DNA of 9,568 nt from an uncultured SAR116 cluster alpha proteobacterium (GTDB taxonomy: Bacteria; Pseudomonadota; Alphaproteobacteria; Puniceispirillales; Puniceispirillaceae): NCBI GenBank assembly GCA_902520575.1, contig CABYOG010000036.1:1-9568 (forward strand), in the 5' to 3' direction. Shown piece after piece: positions 1 to 6,186 of this stretch. The translations under genes were made by a program, and so were the position numbers. Below the pieces are notes generated by a model. That model did no database searches and was not told the DNA's origin. It saw nothing but the letters and a program-made list of their open reading frames with translations. The number at the start of each line of letters is the position of its first letter. Within the stretch, counting starts at the first letter, position 1.

Positions 1-1596
1 ACCGCCCATACATCCGGGAGGCATCATTTCCATGTGACCTGGTCCCATGCCACCCATTGCCTCTGGTGGCATATTCGCCATATGGCCCGAATCCATGCCG
101 AGCATAGCTGCTGTTGGCGTGAATTCCATTATTGGCGCGTCAAATCCGCCCATAGCCGGGGGCGGCATCATTTCCATCATTGGCGCATCAAAACCAGCCA
201 TAGCCTCAGGTGGCATAGCTTCCATCATTGGCGCATCAAAACCAGCCATAGCTGGGGGAGGCATCATTTCCATCATTGGCGCGTCAAAACCACCCATGGC
301 TTCAGGAGGCATCATTTCCATATGGCCTGGTCCCATGCCACCACATGCCTCTGGTGGGCAGTTCGCCATATGGTCTGGCCCGCAGCCGCCCATCGCTTCT
401 GGTGGCATCATCTGCATCATTGGGGCGTTCATACCCGCCATGGCTTCTGGGGGCATGGCTTCCATGTGTGGCCCTGTCATTCCTGTCATAGCAGCAGGAG
501 GCATAGCTTCCATCATGGGCGCCGTCATACCACCCATTTCACCAGGGCCCGCTTGAATCATATTCATCCCATCCATGGCCTCAGGGGACATGGGAGGGAA
601 CGGCGGATATTCCAAGCCAGCAGGTAGTGGTGGCAAATCACCCATCATGGGATGGTCCATCCCAGCCATCGCTTCTGGCGGCATATTTGCCATATGGTCT
701 GGTCCCATTCCGCCCATAGCCTCTGGTGGCATCATACCCATTGCGGAAGGACCCATACCTGCCATTGCTTCAGGCGGCATTGCTTCCATCATTGGCGCAT
801 CAAAACCACCCATAGCTGGGGGAGGCATCATTTCCATCATTGGCGCATCAAATCCACCCATAGCCTCCGGTGGAAGGTTCGCCATATGATCTGGTCCGCA
901 TCCACCCATGCACTCAGGTGGCATATTCGCCATATGGTCTGGTCCACATCCACCCATACACTCTGGTGGCATCATTTGCATCATCGGCGCATCAAATCCA
1001 CCCATAGCCTCTGGTGGCATGGCTTCCATCATTGGCGCGTCAAAACCACCCATAGCCTCTGGTGGCATATTTGCCATGTGGTCTGGCCCACATCCACCCA
1101 TGCACTCAGGCGGCATATTTGCCATATGGTCTGGTCCACATCCACCCATGCACTCAGGTGGCATGGCTCCCATCATGTCAGCATTCATGCCAGCCATCGC
1201 CTCTGGCGGCATCATTTGCATCATTGATGCATCAAAACCACCCATAGCCTCAGGTGGCATAGCTTCCATCATTGGCGCATCAAATCCACCCATCGCTGGT
1301 GGCGGCATCATTTCCATATGCCCGGGCCCCATACCACCACAAGCTTCAGGTGGACAGTTCGTCATATGGTCTGGCCCACATCCACCCATTGCTTCAGGTG
1401 GACAGTTAGCCATATGGTCTGGTCCCATGCCACCCATTGCTTCGGGGGGCATCATTTGCATCATTGATGCATCGAATCCAGCCATAGCCTCTGGCGGCAT
1501 AGCCCCCATCATATCAGCGTTCATGCCACCCATGGCGTCAGCTGGCATAGCCCCCATCATATCGGCGTTCATGCCACCCATGGCGTCCGGCCCGCC
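1..1596 (-). repeat. Array of ~31 imperfect 48-bp (16-residue) coding repeats
   Basis: From residue 198 of the minus-strand gene to the window edge the protein is built of 16-residue units. Nineteen full units run in perfect phase from residue 214 to 517 and ten more from 562 to 721. A partial unit at the edge shows that the array continues. Units differ by synonymous and non-synonymous changes, so this is a diverged array rather than a very recent expansion. Four unit types are seen: A (FDAPMMEA ending), B (CGPDHMAN ending), C (MGPGHMEM ending) and D (MNADMMGA ending). Residues 518-545 (genomic 553-636) break the pattern with a proline-rich stretch (LPPLPAGLEYPPFPP) and a shortened unit, and 546-561 is a degenerate unit. 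Confidence 0.93.
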
Positions 1597-2187
1597 ATCC
1601 ATGATTTCCATTCCAGCTTGCATATCGACAAAATCCATGTCGAAGCCAGCCTGTTCCATAACCCCGTCTGCAGCCGCTCCACCAACATCCAGTGCTGTCC
1701 CAAAAGCGCCTTCCGGTGAGTCACCATTAGCCATTGCCGTATTGAATGCTTCCATTCCAGCGCTTAATCCTGCTTCGATCATCTCTGGTGGAATGCCAAA
1801 ATCTTGACCGGCTTGACTTATAGCGTTCGCGGCACTTTGAGCTGCTTCTGCAGGAGGGGCGCCATTGGCAATAGCATCTTGAAAAGCAGTCATGCCAATC
1901 TCATCCATATCTGGCATTTGATCATCAAAAACCTGCGCGCCTGCATCCATTCCAACGTTTGCAGCTTGGCCGAATGCATCAGCTGGACTCATGCCGCCAG
2001 CAATAGCGTCTGTATAATTAGCGATACCGGCGTCCATACCCGCTTGAATCATTTCGGGTGGAAAGCCTGCGTCCGCAAGACCTTGGCTCATCATATCTCC
2101 AGCTGTCTGAGCAGCATCCTCGGGACTACTGCCAGAATTTATTGCATCTTGATATGCTGACTGTCCCATCATGTAGTAATTGTCCAT
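1..2187 (-). CDS. Giant Met-rich 16-residue-repeat protein, partial (C-terminus beyond window)
   Basis: Triplet-by-triplet reading of the minus strand from ATG at 2187 gives 729 codons with no stop or frameshift, open at the left edge. An AGGAGG Shine-Dalgarno lies 5 nt before the ATG. Residues 1-11 (MDNYYMMGQSA) show no signal peptide and no membrane segment is visible. Residues 12-190 form two ~90-residue tandem copies. Residues 198-729 are about 31 units of a 16-residue repeat, consensus MPPEAMGGFDAPMMEA, with variants MPPECMGGCGPDHMAN, MPPEAMAGMNADMMGA and CPPEACGGMGPGHMEM. By hand count about 150 of 729 residues are Met (about a quarter within the repeat), with 16 Cys and roughly 14 His, all in the repeat. 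Lys, Arg and Trp are absent, so the protein is strongly acidic. I do not recognise a family. Met/Cys/His richness suggests binding of soft metals such as Cu(I), a redox-sensitive disordered polymer, or a sulfur store; these are inferences. The coding call itself is secure. Confidence 0.88.
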   Translation of the reverse strand, partial: MDNYYMMGQSAYQDAINSGSSPEDAAQTAGDMMSQGLADAGFPPEMIQAGMDAGIANYTDAIAGGMSPADAFGQAANVGMDAGAQVFDDQMPDMDEIGMTAFQDAIANGAPPAEAAQSAANAISQAGQDFGIPPEMIEAGLSAGMEAFNTAMANGDSPEGAFGTALDVGGAAADGVMEQAGFDMDFVDMQAGMEIMDGGPDAMGGMNADMMGAMPADAMGGMNADMMGAMPPEAMAGFDASMMQMMPPEAMGGMGPDHMANCPPEAMGGCGPDHMTNCPPEACGGMGPGHMEMMPPPAMGGFDAPMMEAMPPEAMGGFDASMMQMMPPEAMAGMNADMMGAMPPECMGGCGPDHMANMPPECMGGCGPDHMANMPPEAMGGFDAPMMEAMPPEAMGGFDAPMMQMMPPECMGGCGPDHMANMPPECMGGCGPDHMANLPPEAMGGFDAPMMEMMPPPAMGGFDAPMMEAMPPEAMAGMGPSAMGMMPPEAMGGMGPDHMANMPPEAMAGMDHPMMGDLPPLPAGLEYPPFPPMSPEAMDGMNMIQAGPGEMGGMTAPMMEAMPPAAMTGMTGPHMEAMPPEAMAGMNAPMMQMMPPEAMGGCGPDHMANCPPEACGGMGPGHMEMMPPEAMGGFDAPMMEMMPPPAMAGFDAPMMEAMPPEAMAGFDAPMMEMMPPPAMGGFDAPIMEFTPTAAMLGMDSGHMANMPPEAMGGMGPGHMEMMPPGCMGG
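781..1164 (-). repeat. Tandem 192-bp super-repeat inside the array (unit order B-B-A-A twice)
   Basis: Residues 342-405 and 406-469 each consist of two MPPECMGGCGPDHMAN units followed by two FDAPMM-type units. The halves are 973-1164 and 781-972. The four B units are identical at protein level (one neighbouring A unit begins with Leu instead of Met). The block pattern indicates that the array grew partly by duplicating 64-residue blocks and not only single units. Confidence 0.8.
1621..2154 (-). repeat. Two ~90-residue tandem copies in the N-terminal domain of the Met-rich protein
   Basis: Residues 12-101 and 102-189 of the minus-strand gene align end to end. Copy 1 has YQDAINSGSSPEDAAQ and GFPPEMIQAGMDAG; copy 2 has FQDAIANGAPPAEAAQ and GIPPEMIEAGLSAG. 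Each copy also contains a second, weaker half starting at Y58 and F148, so the pattern [Y/F]xxAxxxGxxPxxAxxxA occurs four times, 44-46 residues apart. The segments look like short amphipathic helices with a GxxP turn. Met is far less frequent here than in the 16-residue array, so this may be a separate folded or anchoring domain. Confidence 0.82.
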
Positions 2188-2190
2188 TGC

Positions 2191-2198
2191 ACCCTCCT
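2191..2198 (-). promoter_or_regulatory. Strong ribosome binding site fixing the start of the Met-rich gene
   Basis: The minus strand reads AGGAGGGT, with AGGAGG 5 nt before the ATG at 2187. Its near-perfect match to the 16S anti-Shine-Dalgarno and its spacing support this ATG over the many internal Met codons, and suggest efficient translation. Confidence 0.8.
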
Positions 2199-2234
2199 AT
2201 GCGACTAACGTAGAAATGTTTTGAGCTCTGAAAT

Positions 2235-2264
2235 TTTAAACAAGGTCAAGGTCGAGTTTGACAA
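2235..2264 (-). promoter_or_regulatory. Possible sigma70 promoter for the Met-rich gene
   Basis: On the minus strand TTGTCA (2259-2264) and TTTAAA (2235-2240) are separated by 18 nt, giving a start near 2228 and a leader of about 40 nt. Between the boxes lies a tandem hexamer (AAGGTCAAGGTC on the plus strand, 2242-2253) that could be a regulator site. The match is partial and the region is AT-rich, so chance is possible. Confidence 0.3.
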
Positions 2265-2703
2265 CTACAATCTCGTCGAAGCACATCACAACTATTTTTA
2301 CAAAGTCTACAGTGCTTCCTAAAAGCTCACATAAATTCCCACGAGAATTCAAAACCATTTTTTGATATTCAACTAAAACCCTACCACTGAAATTTTAAAT
2401 TTTGCAAATTGGGCTAATTTCAGAGTCAAAAGATATTCCTAAGTATCTGTTATTTATCAATAACTATTTTCTAACGTTCTTAAGTCTTGGTATTTTTAAA
2501 AAAAATTTTTGCGACTCGAATTTCGAATTCAATTTTTTTAAAAAAATATTCTGCAACAATAATTGTTTCTAGCAAAAATTTGTTTATCTCCCATTTTTGA
2601 TGTCTCCGATTTTTTACCTCAGAAATATCTTTTCCACTATCAAAACCAGAGGGGACTTATAAAATTTATTCGTAGATTCAATGAGTAAACTTAGGCACGA
2701 AAT

Positions 2704-2916
2704 ATGCATAAACGTTTTATGTCTGACGATAAGCAAACATCCTCACTTGACCCTATTTGGCTGACTGAAAAAGCTGTACAGGCACTGAGAGCAGGCCAAC
2801 TTGAAGAAGCAGCACAATATCTCAATGTTGCTAAGTCACAATTAATGGACAACATCAAAAGTGGCGACAAATTCCCTTTGAGACGCATGACATGCGAAGA
2901 CATCAACATGCATTGA
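2704..2916 (+). CDS. Small hypothetical protein, 70 aa, helical TPR-like segment
   Basis: The frame runs from ATG 2704 to TGA 2916; Met6 (2719) is an alternative start. No strong Shine-Dalgarno precedes either (AGG at about 2692-2694 is the best for the first). The centre, LTEKAVQALRAGQLEEAAQY continuing into LNVAKSQL, reads as two amphipathic helices with the small-residue and Tyr pattern of a single TPR-like hairpin. This is protein-like composition rather than random translation of AT-rich DNA. The polar N-terminus (SDDKQTSS) and basic C-terminus show no signal peptide or membrane segment. It stands alone, 334 bp before the dioxygenase gene. No family is recognised. The opposite-strand frames here look worse. 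Confidence 0.5.
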   Translation: MHKRFMSDDKQTSSLDPIWLTEKAVQALRAGQLEEAAQYLNVAKSQLMDNIKSGDKFPLRRMTCEDINMH

Positions 2917-2919
2917 TGT
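2884..2919. repeat. Two adjacent inverted repeats over the 3' end of the small ORF
   Basis: CGCATG-A-CATGCG (2884-2896) is a perfect dyad around a single base. Four bases later, ACATCAA (2900-2906) and TTGATGT (2913-2919) form a 7-bp inverted repeat around CATGCA. The second includes the TGA stop codon. No T-run follows, so it is not a canonical Rho-independent terminator; it could be an operator pair, an mRNA 3'-end hairpin, or chance. Confidence 0.4.
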
Positions 2920-3250
2920 TCGGAGCATAGACTTCACCGAATCTGATTGTCCTCTGCTGCGTTTTATTATTTTGGTACTCCAATACTTTGCTTGTCCTTT
3001 GGCAAGCTTTGAATACCCTGATAGATAAAAACAACAAGCACTAATATTATTCATGCCATGACCGATTTTTATCGTGAATTCATCTCCGTTCTCCAAGGAA
3101 ACATTAAAAACTTTTATTTGAACTGCTGCAAATATGATTGGTGATCGCCAGCTTTTTCAAATATTGCAGTATGAAATTCTAATACAAGCGCTTTTCAACT
3201 ACAAACAACAAACCTAAACTCAAACAAAGCTAAAGGTGATTTGGAATATT
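2917..3250. other. Intergenic region upstream of the dioxygenase gene
   Basis: I see no supported gene in these 334 bp. A minus-strand frame crossing part of it (2842-3096) has atypical composition and no good ribosome binding site. Promoter-like pieces are present (TTGAAC at 3118-3123, TATGAA at 3170-3175), but no pair has proper spacing. A weak GCTTG/CAAGC stem lies near 2990-3007 without a T-run. Confidence 0.4.
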
Positions 3251-4051
3251 ATGAACAAATATGAAATTACAAAAAAACAGAAGCATCAGTTCAGTCATGA
3301 TGGCGTTGTTCTTTTAAAGGGTCTTTTCACAAATCTGATCGAACAGATTGCTGAAGCTATAGATCAAAACTTAGCCAACCCCGGCCCCTATGCTGCTGAA
3401 AATTTATTATCAAATGAAAGCGGACGTTTTTTTGATGATTACTGCAACTGGCAAAGACTGCCAGCCTTAAAGCAGGTGATATATGAATCTGAAGCAGGGC
3501 GGGTTGCAGCCACCCTTATGCGTTCACAATCTGCCCAGTTGTTCCATGACCATGTTTTGGTAAAAGAGCCAGGAACGACTAAGCAAACACCCTGGCATCA
3601 GGATAGCCCATATTATTTTGCTGAGGGACAACAGACGTTGAGTTTTTGGATACCGGTAGAGCCAGTTGAGCGCGCCACATTGCGCTGTGTTAAAGGTTCA
3701 CATAAATGGCCCAAGCCCGTATTACCAACCAGATGGCTGAAAGAGGATAATTTTTACGCAGATTCAGAAATCTATATACCTGTTCCAGACCCTGATAAGG
3801 AGGGAATGCCTATAGCCGAATGGTCATTACAACCTGGTGATGCTGTTGCGTTTGATTTTCGTGTTCTGCATGGCGCACGAGGAAATCACACAAACAGACG
3901 CAGGAGGGCTTTATCATTGCGCTTTGAAGGAGACGATGCTGTTTATTGCCCCCGTCCAGGCCAAACCTCTCCACCTTTTCCTGGTCACAATATGACTCCC
4001 GGACAAAAGTTACGCAGGGATTGGTTCCCCATAATATGGCAAAATGAATAA
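3251..4051 (+). CDS. Phytanoyl-CoA dioxygenase (PhyH) family Fe(II)/2-oxoglutarate oxygenase
   Basis: This is a 266-residue cytosolic enzyme from ATG 3251. The frame could start at GTG 3236, but AAAGGTGA at 3232-3239 fits as the Shine-Dalgarno for ATG 3251 and would overlap the GTG. From ATG 3251 the 2-His-1-Asp iron triad is H116 and D118 (in TPWHQDSPYY) and distal H207 (in DFRVLHGARGNHTN). The Arg run just after it (217-220) is where PhyH enzymes place the Arg that holds 2-oxoglutarate. SFWIPVEPV and GSHKW are typical double-stranded beta-helix stretches, and the protein ends DWFPIIW. The family hydroxylates phytanoyl-CoA, ectoine and many small metabolites with O2 and 2-oxoglutarate, so the substrate cannot be read here. 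The neighbouring acyl-CoA synthetase makes an acyl-CoA substrate thinkable, but it lies on the opposite strand. Length is normal for the family. Confidence 0.88.
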   Translation: MNKYEITKKQKHQFSHDGVVLLKGLFTNLIEQIAEAIDQNLANPGPYAAENLLSNESGRFFDDYCNWQRLPALKQVIYESEAGRVAATLMRSQSAQLFHDHVLVKEPGTTKQTPWHQDSPYYFAEGQQTLSFWIPVEPVERATLRCVKGSHKWPKPVLPTRWLKEDNFYADSEIYIPVPDPDKEGMPIAEWSLQPGDAVAFDFRVLHGARGNHTNRRRRALSLRFEGDDAVYCPRPGQTSPPFPGHNMTPGQKLRRDWFPIIWQNE

Positions 4052-5818
4052 TTACCCTTTCCCACTTCCGTAAAGCGTATCCAATTTGCTTTTATAAATT
4101 TTGCTTACAACATGACGTCTTACTTTAAGTGTTGGTGTTAGCATCTTGTTTTCAACTGTAAATTCATCATTTATTATATTAAAATGGCGCACACGTTCAA
4201 AGCCAGAAAGGCGTGAATTTGCCCGTCGAACAGCTTTTGAAATATTTTTTCTTTGAGCATCCTTAGGCTCTTTCCTTACCTCAACAGACGGCACAATTAA
4301 CGCGACTAGATGCGGCTGGCTGTCTCCATATACCATAATTTGAGCAATTTCAGGCTCGGCAATAAACTCAGCTTCCACGCGTGAGGGGGCTATATTTTCT
4401 CCGCCGGAGTTTACAATCATCTCTTTTTTGCGGCCTGTTATTGTTACAAAACCGTCAGCATCTATCTGCGCAAGATCTCCTGTATGCAGCCAACCATCAA
4501 TTATGGTCTCAGCGGTGGCTTCCTGATTGCGCCAATATCCTTTCATTAGACACGCACCTCTGGCCAAAAGCTCACCATCACCTGCCAATTTAATCTCAAC
4601 TCCATCGACAGCCGGGCCAACAGTATCAATACGGATCCGGCCTGGCCGATTTGCTGAAATTAAAGGCGAGGCCTCAGTCTGCCCGTAACCTTGAAGAATA
4701 TTTACGCCCAGACTGAGAAAAAAACTGCCAATATTGGGGTTCAAAGCCGCCCCTCCAGACACAAAGAATGCCAGTCGGCCACCAAATCTTTGCCTGACCT
4801 TTTTGCGGATTAGCAAATCCAGGCATTTATCCAGCACCGACTCTGTCACACTAAGTGTCTTCCCCAACAATTTTTTGCGGCCTAAATTCACAGCCTTCCA
4901 AAACAAGTAAGCCGACAGTCCACCTTTAGCTGTTACACTTTTTGTTATGCGATCATGAAGCAACTCATATAACCGTGGCACAGCTGTCATTAACGTGGGT
5001 TTGACTTCTGTAAGATTAGCGGCGATTTTATCGCGCCCTTCGCAATACCAAACTTCTGCCGCAATCTGGATGGGCAAATGAAGCCCTGCCGTATGCTCAT
5101 AAGAATGGGACAGAGGCAAAATACTTAGAAATATTGCATCGTGCTGAGCAGCCCCCTCAGCAAGAAGAATATACGCTGCATCAATATTGGCCTGGATTGA
5201 TTTATGAGTAAGCAACACACCTTTGGGACGCCCGCCTGTGCCTGAGGTATAGATAAGGCAACAGGGTTCAGTCTCAGGTGAGTCATGAAAAATCTCGTCA
5301 AGTTTCCTTTCTGTATCGCCACACGTGTAGATATCATGTAAAAAATGAATAGATATATTTTTTGGCCCTTGGAATTCAGCTGCCGCCTGGTCCATCAGGA
5401 TCATGTTTGCAACAGAATCTTGGTCGCACAGAACCTTCGTCAGACTGTCGCCAACTTTGCCTGCACAGCAGATAACAAGCTTGACTTGTGAATGACCGAT
5501 CAACCAGGCATGGTCATCTTCTGTATTCGTGGTGTATGCTGGAACTACAACACAGCCAATAGCCATGATCGCCAAATCTGCTACCGCCCAGTCAATCCTA
5601 TTTTCTGCGCAAAGCAAAACATGATCTCCCGGCATTAGCCCAAGTTCGGCCATATAAAAGGCAAGCTGAGTAATACGTGTTTCAGTCTGCGCATAGGTCA
5701 AGCCAGACCATTTATCATCTAACTTTTCGAAGAAAAGTGGCTTTTCTGGAGTCAAACGCGATTGTTCTTTAAATCGTTTCACCAAATGTGCTGGTTGACC
5801 AGAAAACGGCGTCAACAT
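4052..5818 (-). CDS. AMP-dependent long-chain acyl-CoA synthetase (FAA1/COG1022 type)
   Basis: This 588-residue adenylate-forming enzyme activates a fatty acid with ATP to acyl-AMP and transfers it to CoA. The P-loop is YTSGTGGRPKGVLLTH (190-205), with Gly where TTG is commoner. The aromatic/ATP motif GYGQTEASP is at 377-385, GWLHTGDLA (ribose-binding Asp) at 442-450 and the hinge GRKKEMIVNSGGENIAP at 462-478. The C-terminal lid has TPTLKVRR, with catalytic Lys565. Length and the GGENIAP/TPTLK wording fit the long-chain COG1022 group better than acetyl-CoA synthetase. ATG 5818 is preceded by GGAGG with 7 nt spacing, which supports the start. No signal peptide is present; the enzyme is expected to be cytosolic or peripheral on the inner membrane. 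Its stop abuts that of the convergent dioxygenase gene. Chain-length preference is not readable. Confidence 0.92.
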   Translation of the reverse strand: MLTPFSGQPAHLVKRFKEQSRLTPEKPLFFEKLDDKWSGLTYAQTETRITQLAFYMAELGLMPGDHVLLCAENRIDWAVADLAIMAIGCVVVPAYTTNTEDDHAWLIGHSQVKLVICCAGKVGDSLTKVLCDQDSVANMILMDQAAAEFQGPKNISIHFLHDIYTCGDTERKLDEIFHDSPETEPCCLIYTSGTGGRPKGVLLTHKSIQANIDAAYILLAEGAAQHDAIFLSILPLSHSYEHTAGLHLPIQIAAEVWYCEGRDKIAANLTEVKPTLMTAVPRLYELLHDRITKSVTAKGGLSAYLFWKAVNLGRKKLLGKTLSVTESVLDKCLDLLIRKKVRQRFGGRLAFFVSGGAALNPNIGSFFLSLGVNILQGYGQTEASPLISANRPGRIRIDTVGPAVDGVEIKLAGDGELLARGACLMKGYWRNQEATAETIIDGWLHTGDLAQIDADGFVTITGRKKEMIVNSGGENIAPSRVEAEFIAEPEIAQIMVYGDSQPHLVALIVPSVEVRKEPKDAQRKNISKAVRRANSRLSGFERVRHFNIINDEFTVENKMLTPTLKVRRHVVSKIYKSKLDTLYGSGKG

Positions 5819-6186
5819 ACATCTGCCTCCCTATTCCAACGCATCACGTTCTTTCCCTATTTGTTTTCTGCGAGCCGCTCTCAACAGTCATTCATTACTT
5901 TTACAGCTGGTTGCAGCACTCCAATTCAACATGCTGTAGTGCTTATCGCTGAAGTCCATCCTGTAGGCAGCATAGTCACATTTAATATGACAAAGCAGAA
6001 TTAGGCCCGACATATAGTTCCGCTTACAACCGCAGAGCATAGGGTCAAGTGTCATCATTACTGGAGAAAAAGCAAGTAATCATGGAAAATACAGCTTTAA
6101 TTTAACTTGAAGGATACAATACAAAATTCTTATAATGACGTTCAGCGTCTTTAAAAAAGTCCCTAACAGAAAAAAGAGCATCACAC
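5819..6186. other. 368-bp divergent intergenic region between acyl-CoA synthetase and cysteine synthase genes
   Basis: There is no convincing gene; short frames here are fragments or run into the flanking genes out of frame. The region should carry promoters in both directions. A plus-strand promoter candidate is listed separately. On the minus side only a weak TTGAGA with a poor -10 is seen near 5840-5885. Overlapping short inverted repeats TACAGC/GCTGTA (5902-5907, 5933-5938) and AGCACT/AGTGCT (5915-5920, 5938-5943) could pair alternatively, but are too short to call. Confidence 0.4.
6107..6136 (+). promoter_or_regulatory. cysKp: Candidate sigma70 promoter of the cysteine synthase-sulfurtransferase operon
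   Basis: TTGAAG (6107-6112) and a perfect TATAAT (6131-6136) are separated by 18 nt, predicting a start near 6143 and a leader of about 44 nt before the ATG at 6187. A short GACG/CGTC dyad at 6137-6149 covers the predicted start point. The ribosome binding site downstream is weak (AAGAG at 6174-6178). Confidence 0.5.

Larger units (their letters stand above)
2188..2703. other. 516-bp AT-rich divergent intergenic region with A/T-tract palindromes
   Basis: No convincing gene is visible. The region lies between the minus-strand Met-rich gene and the plus-strand small ORF and should hold both promoters. A 13-bp direct repeat, CTGAAATTTTAAA, occurs at 2228-2240 and 2387-2399. At 2491-2510 and 2531-2550 two nearly self-complementary T-run/A-run blocks form an imperfect inverted repeat around TTCGAA-containing sequence (2511-2530). 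Such A-tracts usually bend DNA and attract nucleoid proteins of the H-NS/MucR kind; binding here is inference. TATAAA at 2658-2663 could be a -10 for the small ORF, but no good -35 is seen. Confidence 0.5.

Noticed and set aside
1..1596. CRISPR array or non-coding satellite
   Set aside because: The 48-bp units have no unique spacers between constant repeats, and variation respects one reading frame. This is a coding repeat.
34..1807. Several long plus-strand reading frames (34-627, 47-556, 276-491, 575-889, 652-1227, 908-1807, 1062-1247) rich in His/Trp or Ile/Pro/Gly
   Set aside because: They are shadows of the minus-strand 48-bp repeat. A period divisible by three keeps every frame open once one unit lacks a stop. 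They break up at irregular places, while the minus frame is unbroken for 729 codons with a strong ribosome binding site.
1804..2160. Plus-strand 118-residue frame opposite the N-terminal domain
   Set aside because: It lies wholly antisense to the Met-rich coding sequence, has no ribosome binding site, and shows no domain-like pattern.
2490..2552. Rho-independent terminator made of the T/A-run inverted repeat
   Set aside because: There is no GC-rich stem and it sits between divergent genes where no transcript should end. It is better described as A/T-tract DNA.
2842..3096. Minus-strand 84-residue frame
   Set aside because: It overlaps the better small plus-strand ORF, lacks a clear Shine-Dalgarno, and its composition looks like random translation.
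3236..3250. GTG 3236 as start of the dioxygenase
   Set aside because: It would lie inside the likely Shine-Dalgarno (AAAGGTGA, 3232-3239), which serves ATG 3251 better.
5762..6004. Plus-strand 80-residue frame across the acyl-CoA synthetase start
   Set aside because: It overlaps the well-supported synthetase start in antisense and has no recognisable motif.
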